A stretch of DNA of 64,000 nt from Lithodes maja. Its lineage: Eukaryota; Arthropoda; Malacostraca; Decapoda; Lithodidae. The notes beneath the pieces are model-generated. The model saw only the letters and a list, made by a program, of their open reading frames with translations. It ran no database searches and was not told the DNA's origin. The position numbers were made by a program, and so were the translations under genes. The stretch spans positions 1-64,000 of the forward strand of contig JBAKBP010007189.1 in NCBI GenBank assembly GCA_037953745.1, read 5' to 3'. Each line of letters begins with the position of its first letter. The first letter of the stretch is position 1. This document shows, in pieces, positions 34,401 through 46,400 of this stretch.

Positions 34401-37400
34401 GTGGAGGTTGGGATGTTGGTCTTACTGAGGGTCCGAGGCTCCTCAGTAAGACCAACATCCCAACCTCCACGCATACATAAACCATCCAAAGTGAGTGTAA
34501 TACCCCTATTCTATCTAATATCTAATCACATTTCTATACTGTGCAGGTATTCTTTCCTTAGTTCATGTTTTTCAGGGGTTATTGGGCGAAAAAAGGGTAA
34601 GTTTGAAGAGTCCCCGGACTACATAGTGAATTTCCCATAGGTTCTTAAGCTCCAAGGGTGCGTTTTACAAGGGTGCGCGCATGTCTCGGACTTAGGTAAC
34701 CGCACCCTTGTGGGGCCCACTGTACTTTACATGGTTACAGTATTTACAATTTTACCAACACACCTAAACTTTGTTTTGAAATAGCAATAACCCAGTGTTT
34801 ACCAGTATTTATTTATATATATTTGTTTTCCCCCAGGCTGCTAAGAATGATCACATGCTGGTGTTGTTTGAGGTGTCCCTGAGTATACAGAAGTTGGTGT
34901 CCAAGATGTACCTGGAACTGCACCTGACATCCTGGAACCTGGTTATGGACACACTCACCACACTCTTCCAAAATACAGGTTACTTGCATTTATTTATTCT
35001 CTCCCTATGGGATAGGAGGGCTTCTGTTCTGCTCTGGGTAATAGTGCAAAACAAATATTACCCTTGGGCCTTGCAACATTGAAAGCAGTGATTGGGAATA
35101 GGGTAGTGAGCATGGAAGTAAAGAAGTCACTTCATTATATTGTGGTAATGCCGACATTAACATACAGGAGTGAAGTATGGACATTGTTTTAGAGACATGA
35201 ATCAAGAGTGAGAGGGGTGGGAATGAGTTACTTGAGAAGTGTGTGTGTGGAATTCCATTGTGAGATAGACAGATTAATGAGGATGTACGATAGACAGACA
35301 AATGAGGATGTACGAGAGCGTTGTGGTGTGAATGTGAACGTGCTGGAGATTGTGAAGAGGAACACCTTCAGGTGATTCAGTCATGTGAAACGTATGGCAA
35401 ATGAGAGAATAACTAAAAGATTGTATGAGACTAAGGGCAGAGAGGGAAGCAGACCGAGAGTGAGGTGGAAGGATGGAGTTAAGAGGTATATGAGTGCAAG
35501 GGGTGTTGGGTGAGAGAAGGGACACCGACTGACACAGGATAGAGGTGCATGAAGGAGATTCATTCATCCCCCCTCCCCTCGGGGATTAGGGCATCTGGCA
35601 ATAGAGATAGATTCAGTTGTGTGTCATAAGAGGCAACAAAAAATGAGTTGACCAGGAATAGAATCTGACCGTGAAAATGGGTGTCGCTAGGGTAAATAGC
35701 GCCTAGGGCAACCACTAGAATTGTGCCCCCCTCTCCCTTGCCACAGGCGTGGGGGTTCCTAACAAGCTGGGGGGTTTGGGGTTTTGGCGCTGTGGACCCC
35801 CCCCCCCCCCCCCCCCCCCCAATAAATTTTTTAAAGTCTAGTTATTTCGTAGTAGTTTTTAAGACTACAGTATTTGTGAGGGTTTTTAGTTGTTGTTGTT
35901 GTTGTTGTTGTTCCCCAAGCTGCCTGGCCGAACAGCCCCAAGGCCCTGAGCAAGGCCAAGGCCATAACCGAGCGCCCCCACAGAACCCTCCCCGCCGACC
36001 ACAATAAAGCCTGGGTGACCGAAGCCACTCCATGGCGGGGAGCTGAGGAGGGTGCGGAAATGCCCGGGAAACCAAAGCCCCACCCAGGGCCCTGTGTCCC
36101 TCAGCAATTATGAAGAGAGTGTTGAGGGGCAAGGGAAAAATGTGACGCTTTGGCTCCCAATCTTGGTAGATTGGGAGGTCAATCCACGTTAGAGACGCCG
36201 TCACTTGAGATCTAGAAAATATATAAGTTAAAGGAACAGTCAGAGTAAGCTATGGGTATGGCAGAGATTGCTCAGTTCTCACTCTGATAGACCAGCCCAT
36301 CACCACTGAGGGTTTTTAGTTCACCCTACAGGTATCTAGAACTTGGAAATATTTAGGAGGTTGGAGAGATATACAAGGCTTTTAAATGCTATTTAGTGTA
36401 TTGAAAAGTAGGAAACACAGTAAAGTAATTATAAAAACTGAAAAGTTTATTCTTAGAATATAATATGACAACATTTATCCTATAAACCTTAGGCCATTGT
36501 GCTTGTGGCCAGTTTGATATACTTCCTGCCTGTATTTTCAGTGGCCATGCCAGACGGGTCGGAGAAACAGACCATCCTGGGCGTGTTGAAGGAGATCCTG
36601 GACTCCATAGAACAAATGATTGACCTCCAACAGTTTGGTGGGTCCTCTGACCGGTTCTTCACACTCGTCGACCTTTATTCTGATCTTAGGCCGGTAGGTG
36701 CAGGAGCGTATTTCACACTGTAGGCTGGCAAACAAGAGACTTTTCATAGCCTATCTACAGTAGTCTCAAAAATCATCCCCTGTTGCTAGTTATTATTATG
36801 CAATATTATAGGTTCGAGTCCCGGAGGGAAGAAGGAAAACCTAATATTTAGTAGTGGCCCCGAAATCATTGACGATATGCCTATTACATAATAGCTCTCT
36901 TTCAAGCACACGCATCAGCCTGTTTGAAACAACCCGCCACAGGGAGAAAGAGTGCCGACATCATAAGGGTACGCTCATTCTCTTATAGAATCGTCATTAT
37001 GATTGGGTACTCACTATGAAAAAACTTCGTAAAAAATAAAAAATTACTTAAGAAATGCTATAATAAAGCTTCCCAAGTTTTGTGGATGTCTTCCCATGGA
37101 TTCTTATCCGAGACGCTGATCTGAGCGGCGCCATACTCCCTTCAAAGATATATCAAGACTTAACTTCAGACATCAACGAATGGGAAGGGGATGGAAGGGA
37201 GGGCCTGCATCGTCAATGATTTCGGTGCCACTACTAAATATTAGGTTTCCCTTCTTCCCTCTGGGACTCAAACCTATAATTTATTAGTGGCCCCTCCATC
37301 ATTGACGATATGCCTGATATCTCAAGACTGGAGGGGGACATTCGTGACAATATCTAAACCACTAGCAAACCCACCATAGGTAGAGAAAAAACACCCAAAA

Positions 37401-40400
37401 TAGCATTCTTAAATTTATTGTATACTGTACAGTACAGTACATACAATATTTTTGGTATAAAAAATTGAAAGAGAAGCAGATTGCGCACTTCGAAGAAGTC
37501 TGCTTGTACAGTACATGTAGGTAATGAATATCACATTGAGATTCATAAAAATAATGGTCAAGAATTTCCGGATTCTTTATAAAATAAAGATAGTTCTCTG
37601 ACTCTCCCTATATGTCAAAGTTCTGTAGGAACAAACAAATTATTTGGTCCTTAAAATTAACTTGAACATATAACTGTTGTACAACTTATTGCATATATCT
37701 CATAGTTGCACTTATTATTTGTATATCTCACTTAAAATTAAAAATATGAACTGTAAAACCAGTTCGACACTATTAAGTATCACAGCTCGTATGCTCATCA
37801 CATTATCCGGCGGAGGGTCTGAGGGTCTTGGCTTACGTTACTCCCTCCCCCCCTCCTTTTTCATACTTAAAATTATTCTTAAAACTAATAGCACAAAGAC
37901 CAATTAGACCCATTGATGTAATGCCACACAGGTGAATGCTGGTTTATCTAGGTCGACAGACAGATAGTGCTTCAGGAATGCATGATTAGATGACCATAAA
38001 CTAGTGTTGTTGTTGTTTTTGTTGTTCCCTAAGCTGCCTGGCCGAACAGCCCCGAGTCCCTGAGAAAGGCCATGGCCACGATCGGGCTTTCCCACAGAGC
38101 TCTCATTGAGTGTAGATTGTGTTGGCGTAAGTGGTTGTGTGAAATGCAGTCTTCTATGATGTGTTTAATGGTATGGGGTGCTGTGTTACATCCCGGGCAG
38201 GCGTCGACAACGGAGTCATCCAGTCTCTTCTGATAGCTCAGGAGAGCTGGATGGTGTCCGCATCTCAGCCTGGCCAGGTGGACTCTGTCCTCGCGAGGAA
38301 GGGAGGATGCGGAAGGATGGATTTCGGGAGGTCGTGCATGCAGCTGCGTGTTGTCTGTGAGTGAGTGGATGGATCGGTGAGAGATATGAGTATGGATGTG
38401 CTTCTGGAAGTTGGTTCGGGGTGGGCAGGGAGGGAGAGAGGACAATAATTGTGTGTGATACCGTGTGCTGGGTGTTGTTTTGATATTTCTTGGTGTCTGT
38501 GGGTGTGTTGCCATGTAGTTTAGTGGGTGGTCTTGGTTCGTGGAGGCTGCTGCCAGGAATTGAGTGCCTCTCATGTCCAGATGGTCTTTGACTTTGAGGA
38601 TTTTGGTTTCTTGATGTAGGTGATCTGTGGGTGCAGTAGCTGTGCAGCCTGTAATGATCTTCAGGGCTTTGTTTTGAATAGTCTGTAAGGTCTTATGTGT
38701 TTCAGCTAGGTTAGAAGCCCAGGCTGGGCTTGCGTACTCCATCACTGATCTTATGTATTGTTTATATACTGTGGTGGTAGTTTCTTTGTTGTGTCCAAAT
38801 TTTGTGTGAGCAAGTGACCTGAGGGCGTCAAGTCTGGGTGTCAGTTTCTTTTTAATGTTTGTGGTGTGCTGTTTGAATGTCATATGAGTATCATATGTTA
38901 CTCCTAGGATTTTGGGTGTGTGTGTATGTGTTAGGGGTGAGTTGAGGGATGTATTCATGTTCTCCTGTCCAACTTGTGAGCAGGGTTGCGGTGGATTTGG
39001 CTGGGGCTAGATTAAGTCTGTAGTGCACCAGCCATGTAGTGTGTTGAGATAGGGTTGAAGGAGATCTGTTGCTCTTTTTGGTTCATGGTGTGTGCATGTG
39101 AGTGTTATGTCATCTGCATAGGAGGCTAAGTTTATTTGGGGCGTATTGGGTGTAGTTATATCGTGCATGTACAGATTGAAGAGTGCGGGCGATAGGACGG
39201 ATCCTTGTGGGACTCCGTTTGGGAAATTTCTGATTTTATATATATTATATTATATATTTATTAGATATATTGATGATATTCTTGTTTGCAATTTGTTAAA
39301 TTTTAATCAAGTTGCTAAACTTATTTACCCTAATTCTATTCCCCTCACACAATGTAACGTAAATTATAAAGTTGAAAATTTTCTTGATATAAATATAGAG
39401 ATTGTTAATGAACAGTGCATACTTAAAGTATATCACAAAGTTGATGATTTTAATTTTAACGTAATAAACTTTCCTTTCCCTAGTAGTAATATCGATAGTA
39501 AAATAACTTATAATTGTTTTTATTCCCAATTAATAAGATTTTGTAAAATCTGCACTAAAGTAGATGACTTTTGGGCTAGAGCTGGGTTACTATACAGACT
39601 CTTAGTGGACAGAGGTTTTGAGGCAAGTAAATTGTTCCATAAATTTAATCTTTTTAGGGTCAATTATTGTGACTGTATTCTAAAATTTGACATCAATAAT
39701 TTTAATCAAGCCTTTTTAACTTGAAGTTTCTTGTATAACCTCTGCTTACTTTTTGTCTGTATTTATTGTTTTTTGTCTGTATTTATTGTTTATCTTTTTC
39801 TTTTTCTATTATTAATATTAATATTGATGATTTTTTAAATTTATTGTTCTTGTTAAAAGAGTACTCTTTGTTTAAATCTGTTGTTACTTCATATTTTGCA
39901 ATTATTTGTCTTTATATTATATGTATTCATTGTCGATAGTATCAATTGCTTACTTTTGCGATTTCCTTAGTTTATTTGTGCTATAAATGTAGGTTATTTG
40001 TAGGGTAGTTATTGATAGGGGTCACTTGAGGCATGCTATGCTTACAGGTACCTACCCGATAGCACTATCGTTAGTGAGTGCTGTACTGTATTTTATATAT
40101 TATTTTGTAATAGTATAGATATCTTATCAATATTTGTATTTTGTACTATTGTTAATGTCTTGTCATGTTGCAAATTTGATTTTAAATAATATTTTGACAT
40201 TTAACATTTAGTTTCTTTATTCATGCAGAGTTTAGTAAAATTTGCCAGAACGTCCCGGACTTCCCAAACTTGACTACTTCCTTTAACGTGACGATAGTGC
40301 GTTGTTATATGTGCGATTAGTTTGCTTGGGAAACAGATTAACTTGCTCATGTAGTAATGTACACCCTATGTGGTGGATTGTGTTCTTTTATTTAATAGTT

Positions 40401-43400
40401 TTCATTTTAGTAAGCGTTGTTTCCACATAGCGATTTTGATAATTTAATTTGACTTTATATTGTCCTTGTCCCAATTTTGGTTTGTTTAGTTTGCAAGTTT
40501 TACATTTTAATTTAGATGACTGACCGGCAAAAGATACGTGTGCACATCTGCCTGCTATGAAGTTGGCCAGCCACCTTTTTGTGTTGTTGTGCAGGTTTGT
40601 GTTGTAGATTTTGTTTGTTAGGTTGTGGCGGGGGATGGCATCGAAGGCTTTACTAATGTCGAGTGTGGCTAATAGTGATCTGTGTGGTGGTCTAGCTGAG
40701 TTGATGCCGTCGAAAGCTCTTTGTGTAAGGTCTGTGAGAAGAGTGTTTGTGGAGTGCAGTGGCCTAAAGCCATGTTGTGTTGGAGCTAGGGGTAGGTCAG
40801 GTGTAATTAGTTGTAATACTAGGCGTTCCATGACTTTGGAGGGGGAGCAAAGGAGTGTGATGGGGCGGTGCGAGGAGGGTAGCGTGGGGTCTTTGTTGGG
40901 TTTGGGGAATGTGATGATGATACCATGCTTCCAAATGTCTGGTATTGTGTTGTTGTTGTTGTTGCTGTTCCTCAGGCTGTCTGGCCGAGCAGCCCCAAGG
41001 TCCCGAGCAAGGCCAAGGCCATAACCGAGCGCCCCCACAGAACCCTCCCAATACCTCTGGTATTGTGTTGTGTGAATAGCTGTAGTTTGATATGTTAGTG
41101 AGTGCTTGTATGCCTTGTGGTCCCAGGTGTCTGAGGTGTATGTTGCTTATGTTGTCTAGGCCACAGGCGGGTGAGTGCTTGAGATTGTTGATGATATGCT
41201 TTGTGAAGGGTGTATAGTCAGGGTCTGTGGGGAATTGTCTCTTACGTCGGATGACACGTCGGTCGTCTTTGTGAGGTTTTAGGTGGCTGACATGTGAAAA
41301 GTGCTTGATGAGAGTGTTTGCTTGTTGTTTACATGAAGGAGTAGAGTCTGTTGTTGTGATTGCAGCATGTGATTGTGTTGTGTTGCTGTTGGAAAGTGTG
41401 ATGCTGTTTAGTGTTTTGTAGTTTTTTGGGGTTTGTTTTGTAATCAAGTGTTTGTAGGAAGTTATTCCAATCTAGTTTTTGTTGTCTTGTATTTTGTTGT
41501 TAGTTTGGGTGTTGAGTGCTTGAATTTGTTGTGTGATGTCTTGTGTGTTGGGGTGCTGGGGAGTGTTTCAGTATGTCGCGTTGTCTGATGAGGTTTTGAA
41601 TTTCTGGTGTGAAGTTGGGGTTGTGTCTTTTTCTGTTACCTCTTGGAATGTGTTTCTTGTCAGCGTTTTGGATAGTTTTATTGAGTATGTGTACAGCATT
41701 GTTGATGTTAGTGATGGGTGTACTTTCTGCACATCAGAAATCTATATTTGGTGAAGCCGTTTATAACCAGACGTTGCCTCCTGACGTTGGTTCACTCATT
41801 GGTCTTCTCTCGTGTTGATTATTGCAATGCCCTGTTGGTGGGTCTTCCAAATTATATTTTAAAGAAAGTTCAGTCTGTTCTTAACAGGGCCGCAAGACTA
41901 ATTTTTGGTGTTCCACCTAGAACTCCTACTACATCTCTTCACATAGAACTGCACTGGCTGCCAGTAAGAGCAAGAATAGAATTTAAGTTGTGTTTGGTGA
42001 CTTTTAAGGTTCTCAAATTTGGTGAGCCTAGGTACCTTGCGGAGCTGCTCAGGCGCCCACCGGCACACCATGGTGTAGTTGTGCGTCATGACAATGACCC
42101 TTTTCGTCTTGATGAACCAAGGGCTTCCAGCAGTCTTCTTTCTTTGAGAGGTCATTCTCCTACATGGCTCCGAGGTTGTATAACAGGTTGCCGCTGTCCA
42201 TGAGACAACTGAGTTCTGTTGAATGCTTCAAGAGACAACTTAAGACTTTTCTCTTTGAGAGAAGCTATGATCTTGGGAGAGGTGTCATGACAGATGGCTA
42301 TAGAGTGTAGGCTATTTTGCCACTGCTAGTGATTGTTAAATGTGTGTTTTATATAAGCCTTCTTTTGATGCATTGATTTTTGTTCTTTTTTCTTTCTCTT
42401 TTCGAGCGCTAGTGAATTCTTCGGAAAAATTGGCGCTTATGAGAAATAAGTAACATGCTTATTATTATTATTATTATTATTACTGTTTAGAGTTGTGAAG
42501 TGTTGTTCTGTCTCATTTGTGAATGCTTCCCAGTTAGCTCTTTTATAATTGGTGTATGTGTGTTTGTGGCTAGCTGGGGTGAGTCTGGTTTTGGTGGTGA
42601 TAATGATCGGGAGGTGGTCAGAGCCTAAGGTTCTGACCACCCTCCAGGATGTTGTGGGGGCGAGTTCTGGGGAGCAAAAGGTGATGTCTGGAGATGATGG
42701 GTTATATCATGAATGTATGATTAGATGACCATAAACTAGTGTTAGCTATGTCATCAACTGAAATTTTTTGTAAGAACCTTAGTGAAACTGCCCACTTCCT
42801 AATATCGTGGGCCCTCCCCACTAGACCGGGGTTACTTTCTCTAATAACCTCTACAAGTAAGGATGCCAATTTCCTTTTCGTGATGCGCTTGCCTGTACTA
42901 TTGACCCATAGAGCTCCCTGTTATTGAGGATTTGAAACTCTCAAAACTGAATAAGAGATTGTACTGGGCATAAAATATGATGTGCATCCCCTCGCTTTAG
43001 CGCTGGGATCGTAAAATCAGAAAAACATGATCACTATGCTAATTTTTTGCAATAAAAGTGGGAGACGGCGCAATTTGGACATTGATATTGCGTCTCCCAA
43101 ACCTGAGGCAATTACTGTAGGTTCGTTGCTCATCACCGCCAGCTCAGACACCCGGTTACCTGTGGCCAAAGCCATAAGGAACACAGCCTTTAAGATTGAA
43201 TCAAAATCTGGCGCATGATTATACTTGCTGGAATTAAGTAAAGACAATGCTTTGTCGAGTGACCAGGTAGGCATGAGCTGGCGGGGTGGTGGGCGAAGCT
43301 TAAAACACGCCCTCATAAAACCTGTGGTATGGATAGCCCTGTTAAATCATGAAAGGGGATTCTGATAGCTGACATGTTTTTTTAGCGTTACTACAGAAAG

Positions 43401-46400
43401 GCGTTTCAGTTAAAATTAGTAGTCTAGGTATTTAAAAATTAAAGCTACTGATACGTCAGTTTGTGCCGTTTCCACTATCCAGGTTGTAAAAGATTTCCAA
43501 TGTGACTGGTATTGACGCCTGGTAGATAGAGTGTACTGAATTAAACATTTATTGGTGACGCTTTTACCAAACGGAGTTAACCATTTTGCATTCTGAATGT
43601 CCAAAAGGCAAAAGTCAGCGAGGTCTTTAGGTTGCCAATTGTCTCTTAAGTGGAAGTACGAGATCGGGAGTGACACCGGGTTCTCGCACCACGTCTTCAA
43701 CTGGTGGTACCACACCTGAGCCGGCCACAGGGGCGCGATTATCGAGACTATGCCCCGGAAATCCCGTAGTTTGCGAACTACAGTACTTGACACATGAGAG
43801 AAGCGTCTGGAGGCGGAAACAGATAGATGGAATTTCACCTGTTCTAATCTTCTATCAATGCGTCTGGACCCTCCGCCGAAGTTACTTCCCGGTGGGTTAG
43901 GTAGAGAGAAAGTTTGTGGTTTTCCTTGGACGCGAATAAATCCACTTGTGGACGGTATGGCTCTGCAATCATCTGATTGAAGATGGTTTGCTTGAGAGAC
44001 CATTCTACTCTGGTGCTCTGTCTTCGTGACAGGGCGTCTGCCCAGACGTTGGCTACGCCCAGCAGGTATGATGCGTGAAGATGAATGTTCAGCTTGTCCG
44101 CCAGAACAAAAATCTTTTCCGACAACTCTAGCAACTTCTGAGACCTCGTTGACCCTTGCTTTTGAATGCAGGAGTGTGGACAATCGAAACAGATTCAAAA
44201 GAAATTGTTTCTGTTTCTCCACAGTCTGACTACCACGAGAAGGACGTGGGAATCCCTGGTCGGCTCTCTCAACTGGATTCAACTTACAGTAAAGTTGGGC
44301 CGGTTGAAAGTAAAGAGATTAATTCTGGAAGGAAACTAACATTTCCCACTATTGCCGGCGGGAAAGTTGTGGCGAATTCCACCATTAATTCACAACTTGC
44401 TATCGGTTTGGGCGAGGAAAGAAACATTGCACTCAATAATGACGTGGACGTCTCCTCCACTTACAATATGGATAGACACAGATGCTTCAGGGACGATAAG
44501 CTGGGGTTATCAGTCAAGCCTCGGCCATCAGGGTCAAGGACTTTGGTCCCAATCCGAGAATTTTCAGATAAACGTTAAAGAGTTGTTAGTCCCCTTAATT
44601 TTCCTACAGGCTCACGGCTCCACCTGCATTCAAATTATCCATTCGGAAGGCTACTGATTTCCCCCCCCTATTTTAGCACTTCCTGTGGACGTGCCAATGG
44701 GGCCGCCCGTCCTAACTAATTAAATCTATTCTAGAACATCTCAGATAAATATAAATGAGCAAAAGACTCACTAGAGACGAAAGAATGCAAAATGAAGGGA
44801 TGACGGACTAGGCACGTCTGATCGGCACGGGAACAGGGAAGAGAAGGAAGTATGGCGCCTCTCAGTTCAGCGTCTTGGATAAGAATCCACGGAAAGACAT
44901 CCACAAAAGTTGGGAAGCTTTATTATGGCATTTCTTAAGTATTTTTTTATTTTTTATTTTTTAAGAAGTTTTTTCGTAGTGAGTACCCAATCATAATGAC
45001 GATTCCATAATAGAATGAGCGTACCCTTATGATGTCGGCACTCTTTCTTCCTGCGGCGGGTAGTTTCAAACAGGCTGATGCGGGTGCTTGAAAGAGAGCT
45101 ATTATGTAATAGGCATATTGTCAATGATGGAGGGGCCACTAATAAATACAAAGTTAATTCCATAGTTCCAATTATACACATAGAAGTGATTGGGGATATT
45201 GTAGACACCAATTAAGCAGGGCAATACCCAGGGTAGGCCTCATAGGCATGTGAAATGGAGTTACTGGAACCCCTGTTTTATTTGTCTAGCCTCTCACTGT
45301 TTCTATTGTCTCACCTACACAGAGTAATCCAGCTAGCTCTCACAAACACCTTCTCCTATTCATTTCACTACTTTAAGCAACCATACCATACTTCTTTCCA
45401 ATACACAATTTTTTTTTTTTTAAATGACAACCAGCTGCCCCTAGTTTGGCTCTGTCATTCTGTCAACTTTGGGGGAGACATTCGTTGCAGGCAGCTTTGC
45501 CTTTTGTCTCCCACATTCACATAGAAACAAAAATGGTGGAGACAATTCAACTTTATACACATTTTTCTGTATTCCTTTTCAAATTCCGTCTTGAGACAAC
45601 ATTACCTTGGTTTTCCACCCTGTCATTATAGTCTATTAGTATTTAACCTGGCGAAAAGTTTACTCCATTATCAGTGGATTTCTCAGTAATAAATGGGAAT
45701 ACTGTACTGTATATGAAACTGGTATATCTCTGTATCATATTAATGCCAAGTATTCACAATTAGCACCATATTTGGTCATACAAATATTGTAATACTGAGT
45801 ACAGTAGTTAAGTTAGGGATTAGTTAATTCCTCGCCAGCTTAAAAATAATACTACAGTATAAGTATTTTCTACATTCTTTATAGCTTTATTTTCATATAT
45901 AATGGACTGTGCCATAAACAAAAATAAAAGTACAGTACACTGTAGTTCCCAGGGATGACCAGTAGCGACATTGGTAGAGCGCTCGGTTTCTAACCGGGAG
46001 GACCGAGTTCGATTCTCGGCTGGTGGAGATCGTTTGGGCAATCTCTTCACACCCCTTGCCTCTGTTTTGCCTGACAGTAAAATAGGTTACGCGGCAGGGT
46101 GAAAAGGAGTCTTCGAATCCTCCAGCCCTTCAACCCATAAAAAAAAAAAAAAAAAAAAAAACAGTAGTTCCCAAAGGCATAGGATTTACTCATGCAAAAC
46201 ATGGAACTGCCTAAATAGAATAGGTAGATGGACATACTGGTACAGTTCTGTACATTAAAACCACATATGGTACATAATGGTATCCAGAACAAAATGAAAT
46301 ATTAGGTACTGTAATTGTACTAATGATGATGATACGTTTTTTTTACCACCATGCACTCCCTGCTCAAGAGCTGGGCTAGGGTGGGTGCCCTGATATTTCA

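Larger units (their letters stand above)
38009..42710 (-). mobile_element. LINE-D copy 2, 5'-truncated in the endonuclease, with three nested insertions
   Basis: A 33-base target duplication with one mismatch (37976-38008 and 42711-42743) flanks it. Minus-strand order: end of endonuclease (LGSDHLPIIITT, 42640), linker, RT (KHGIIITFPKPNKD, RPITLLCSPSKVMERL, QHGFRPLHSTNT, LDISKAFDAIPRHN, GVPQGSVLSPALFNLYMHDI), thumb, and the terminal zinc knuckle CPGCNTAPHTIKH. It ends SGLFGQAA and a (TTG)n tail. L2, element E and Penelope-like insertions interrupt it. The clade is probably in the Jockey/I group. Confidence 0.85.
37904..44175 (-). pseudogene. DIRS-3 RNase H C-terminus and tyrosine recombinase, split by a LINE
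   Basis: 44175-43990 encodes CIQKQGSTRSQKLLEL and VANVWADALSRRQS (RNase H end). 43640-43416 has the recombinase N-terminal STRRQYQSHWKSFTTW. 43316-43017 has FLMALATGNRVSEL, with the catalytic Arg. 42940-42740 has RAHDIRKWAVSLRFLQ (His-x-x-Arg). After the LINE insertion, 38000-37904 gives LWSSNHAFLKHYLSVDL, with the nucleophilic Tyr, and then the stop. There are frameshifts between these blocks. Confidence 0.8.
36804..45145 (-). mobile_element. DIRS-type retrotransposon, copy 3 (second family), deleted and rearranged
   Basis: Inverted terminal repeats are 36846-37145 and 44862-45145 (agtggcc...catcagcctg...); a left extension (36804-36845) is unique to one end. An internal complementary region is at 37222-37318. 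Coding remains are tyrosine recombinase and RNase H C-terminus on the minus strand and an inverted RT/RNase H piece on the plus strand; Gag and most of the RT are gone. A LINE-D insertion splits the recombinase at 38009. The element lies in intron F-G, antisense to tuberin. Confidence 0.85.

Noticed and set aside
36806..36825. A B-box promoter (ggttcgagtccc) as part of a SINE
   Set aside because: It belongs to the DIRS-3 terminal extension and is mirrored in that element's internal complementary region; no A box or SINE body is present.
45070..45115. A hammerhead ribozyme at the DIRS-3 end (ctgatgc...gaaa)
   Set aside because: The conserved core needs ctgatga and proper stems; the last A is C here and the helices do not close.
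45952..46025. A tRNA-Arg(TCT) gene
   Set aside because: The acceptor stem is imperfect, and a 100-base body, a long A tail and a target duplication show a retroposed SINE.
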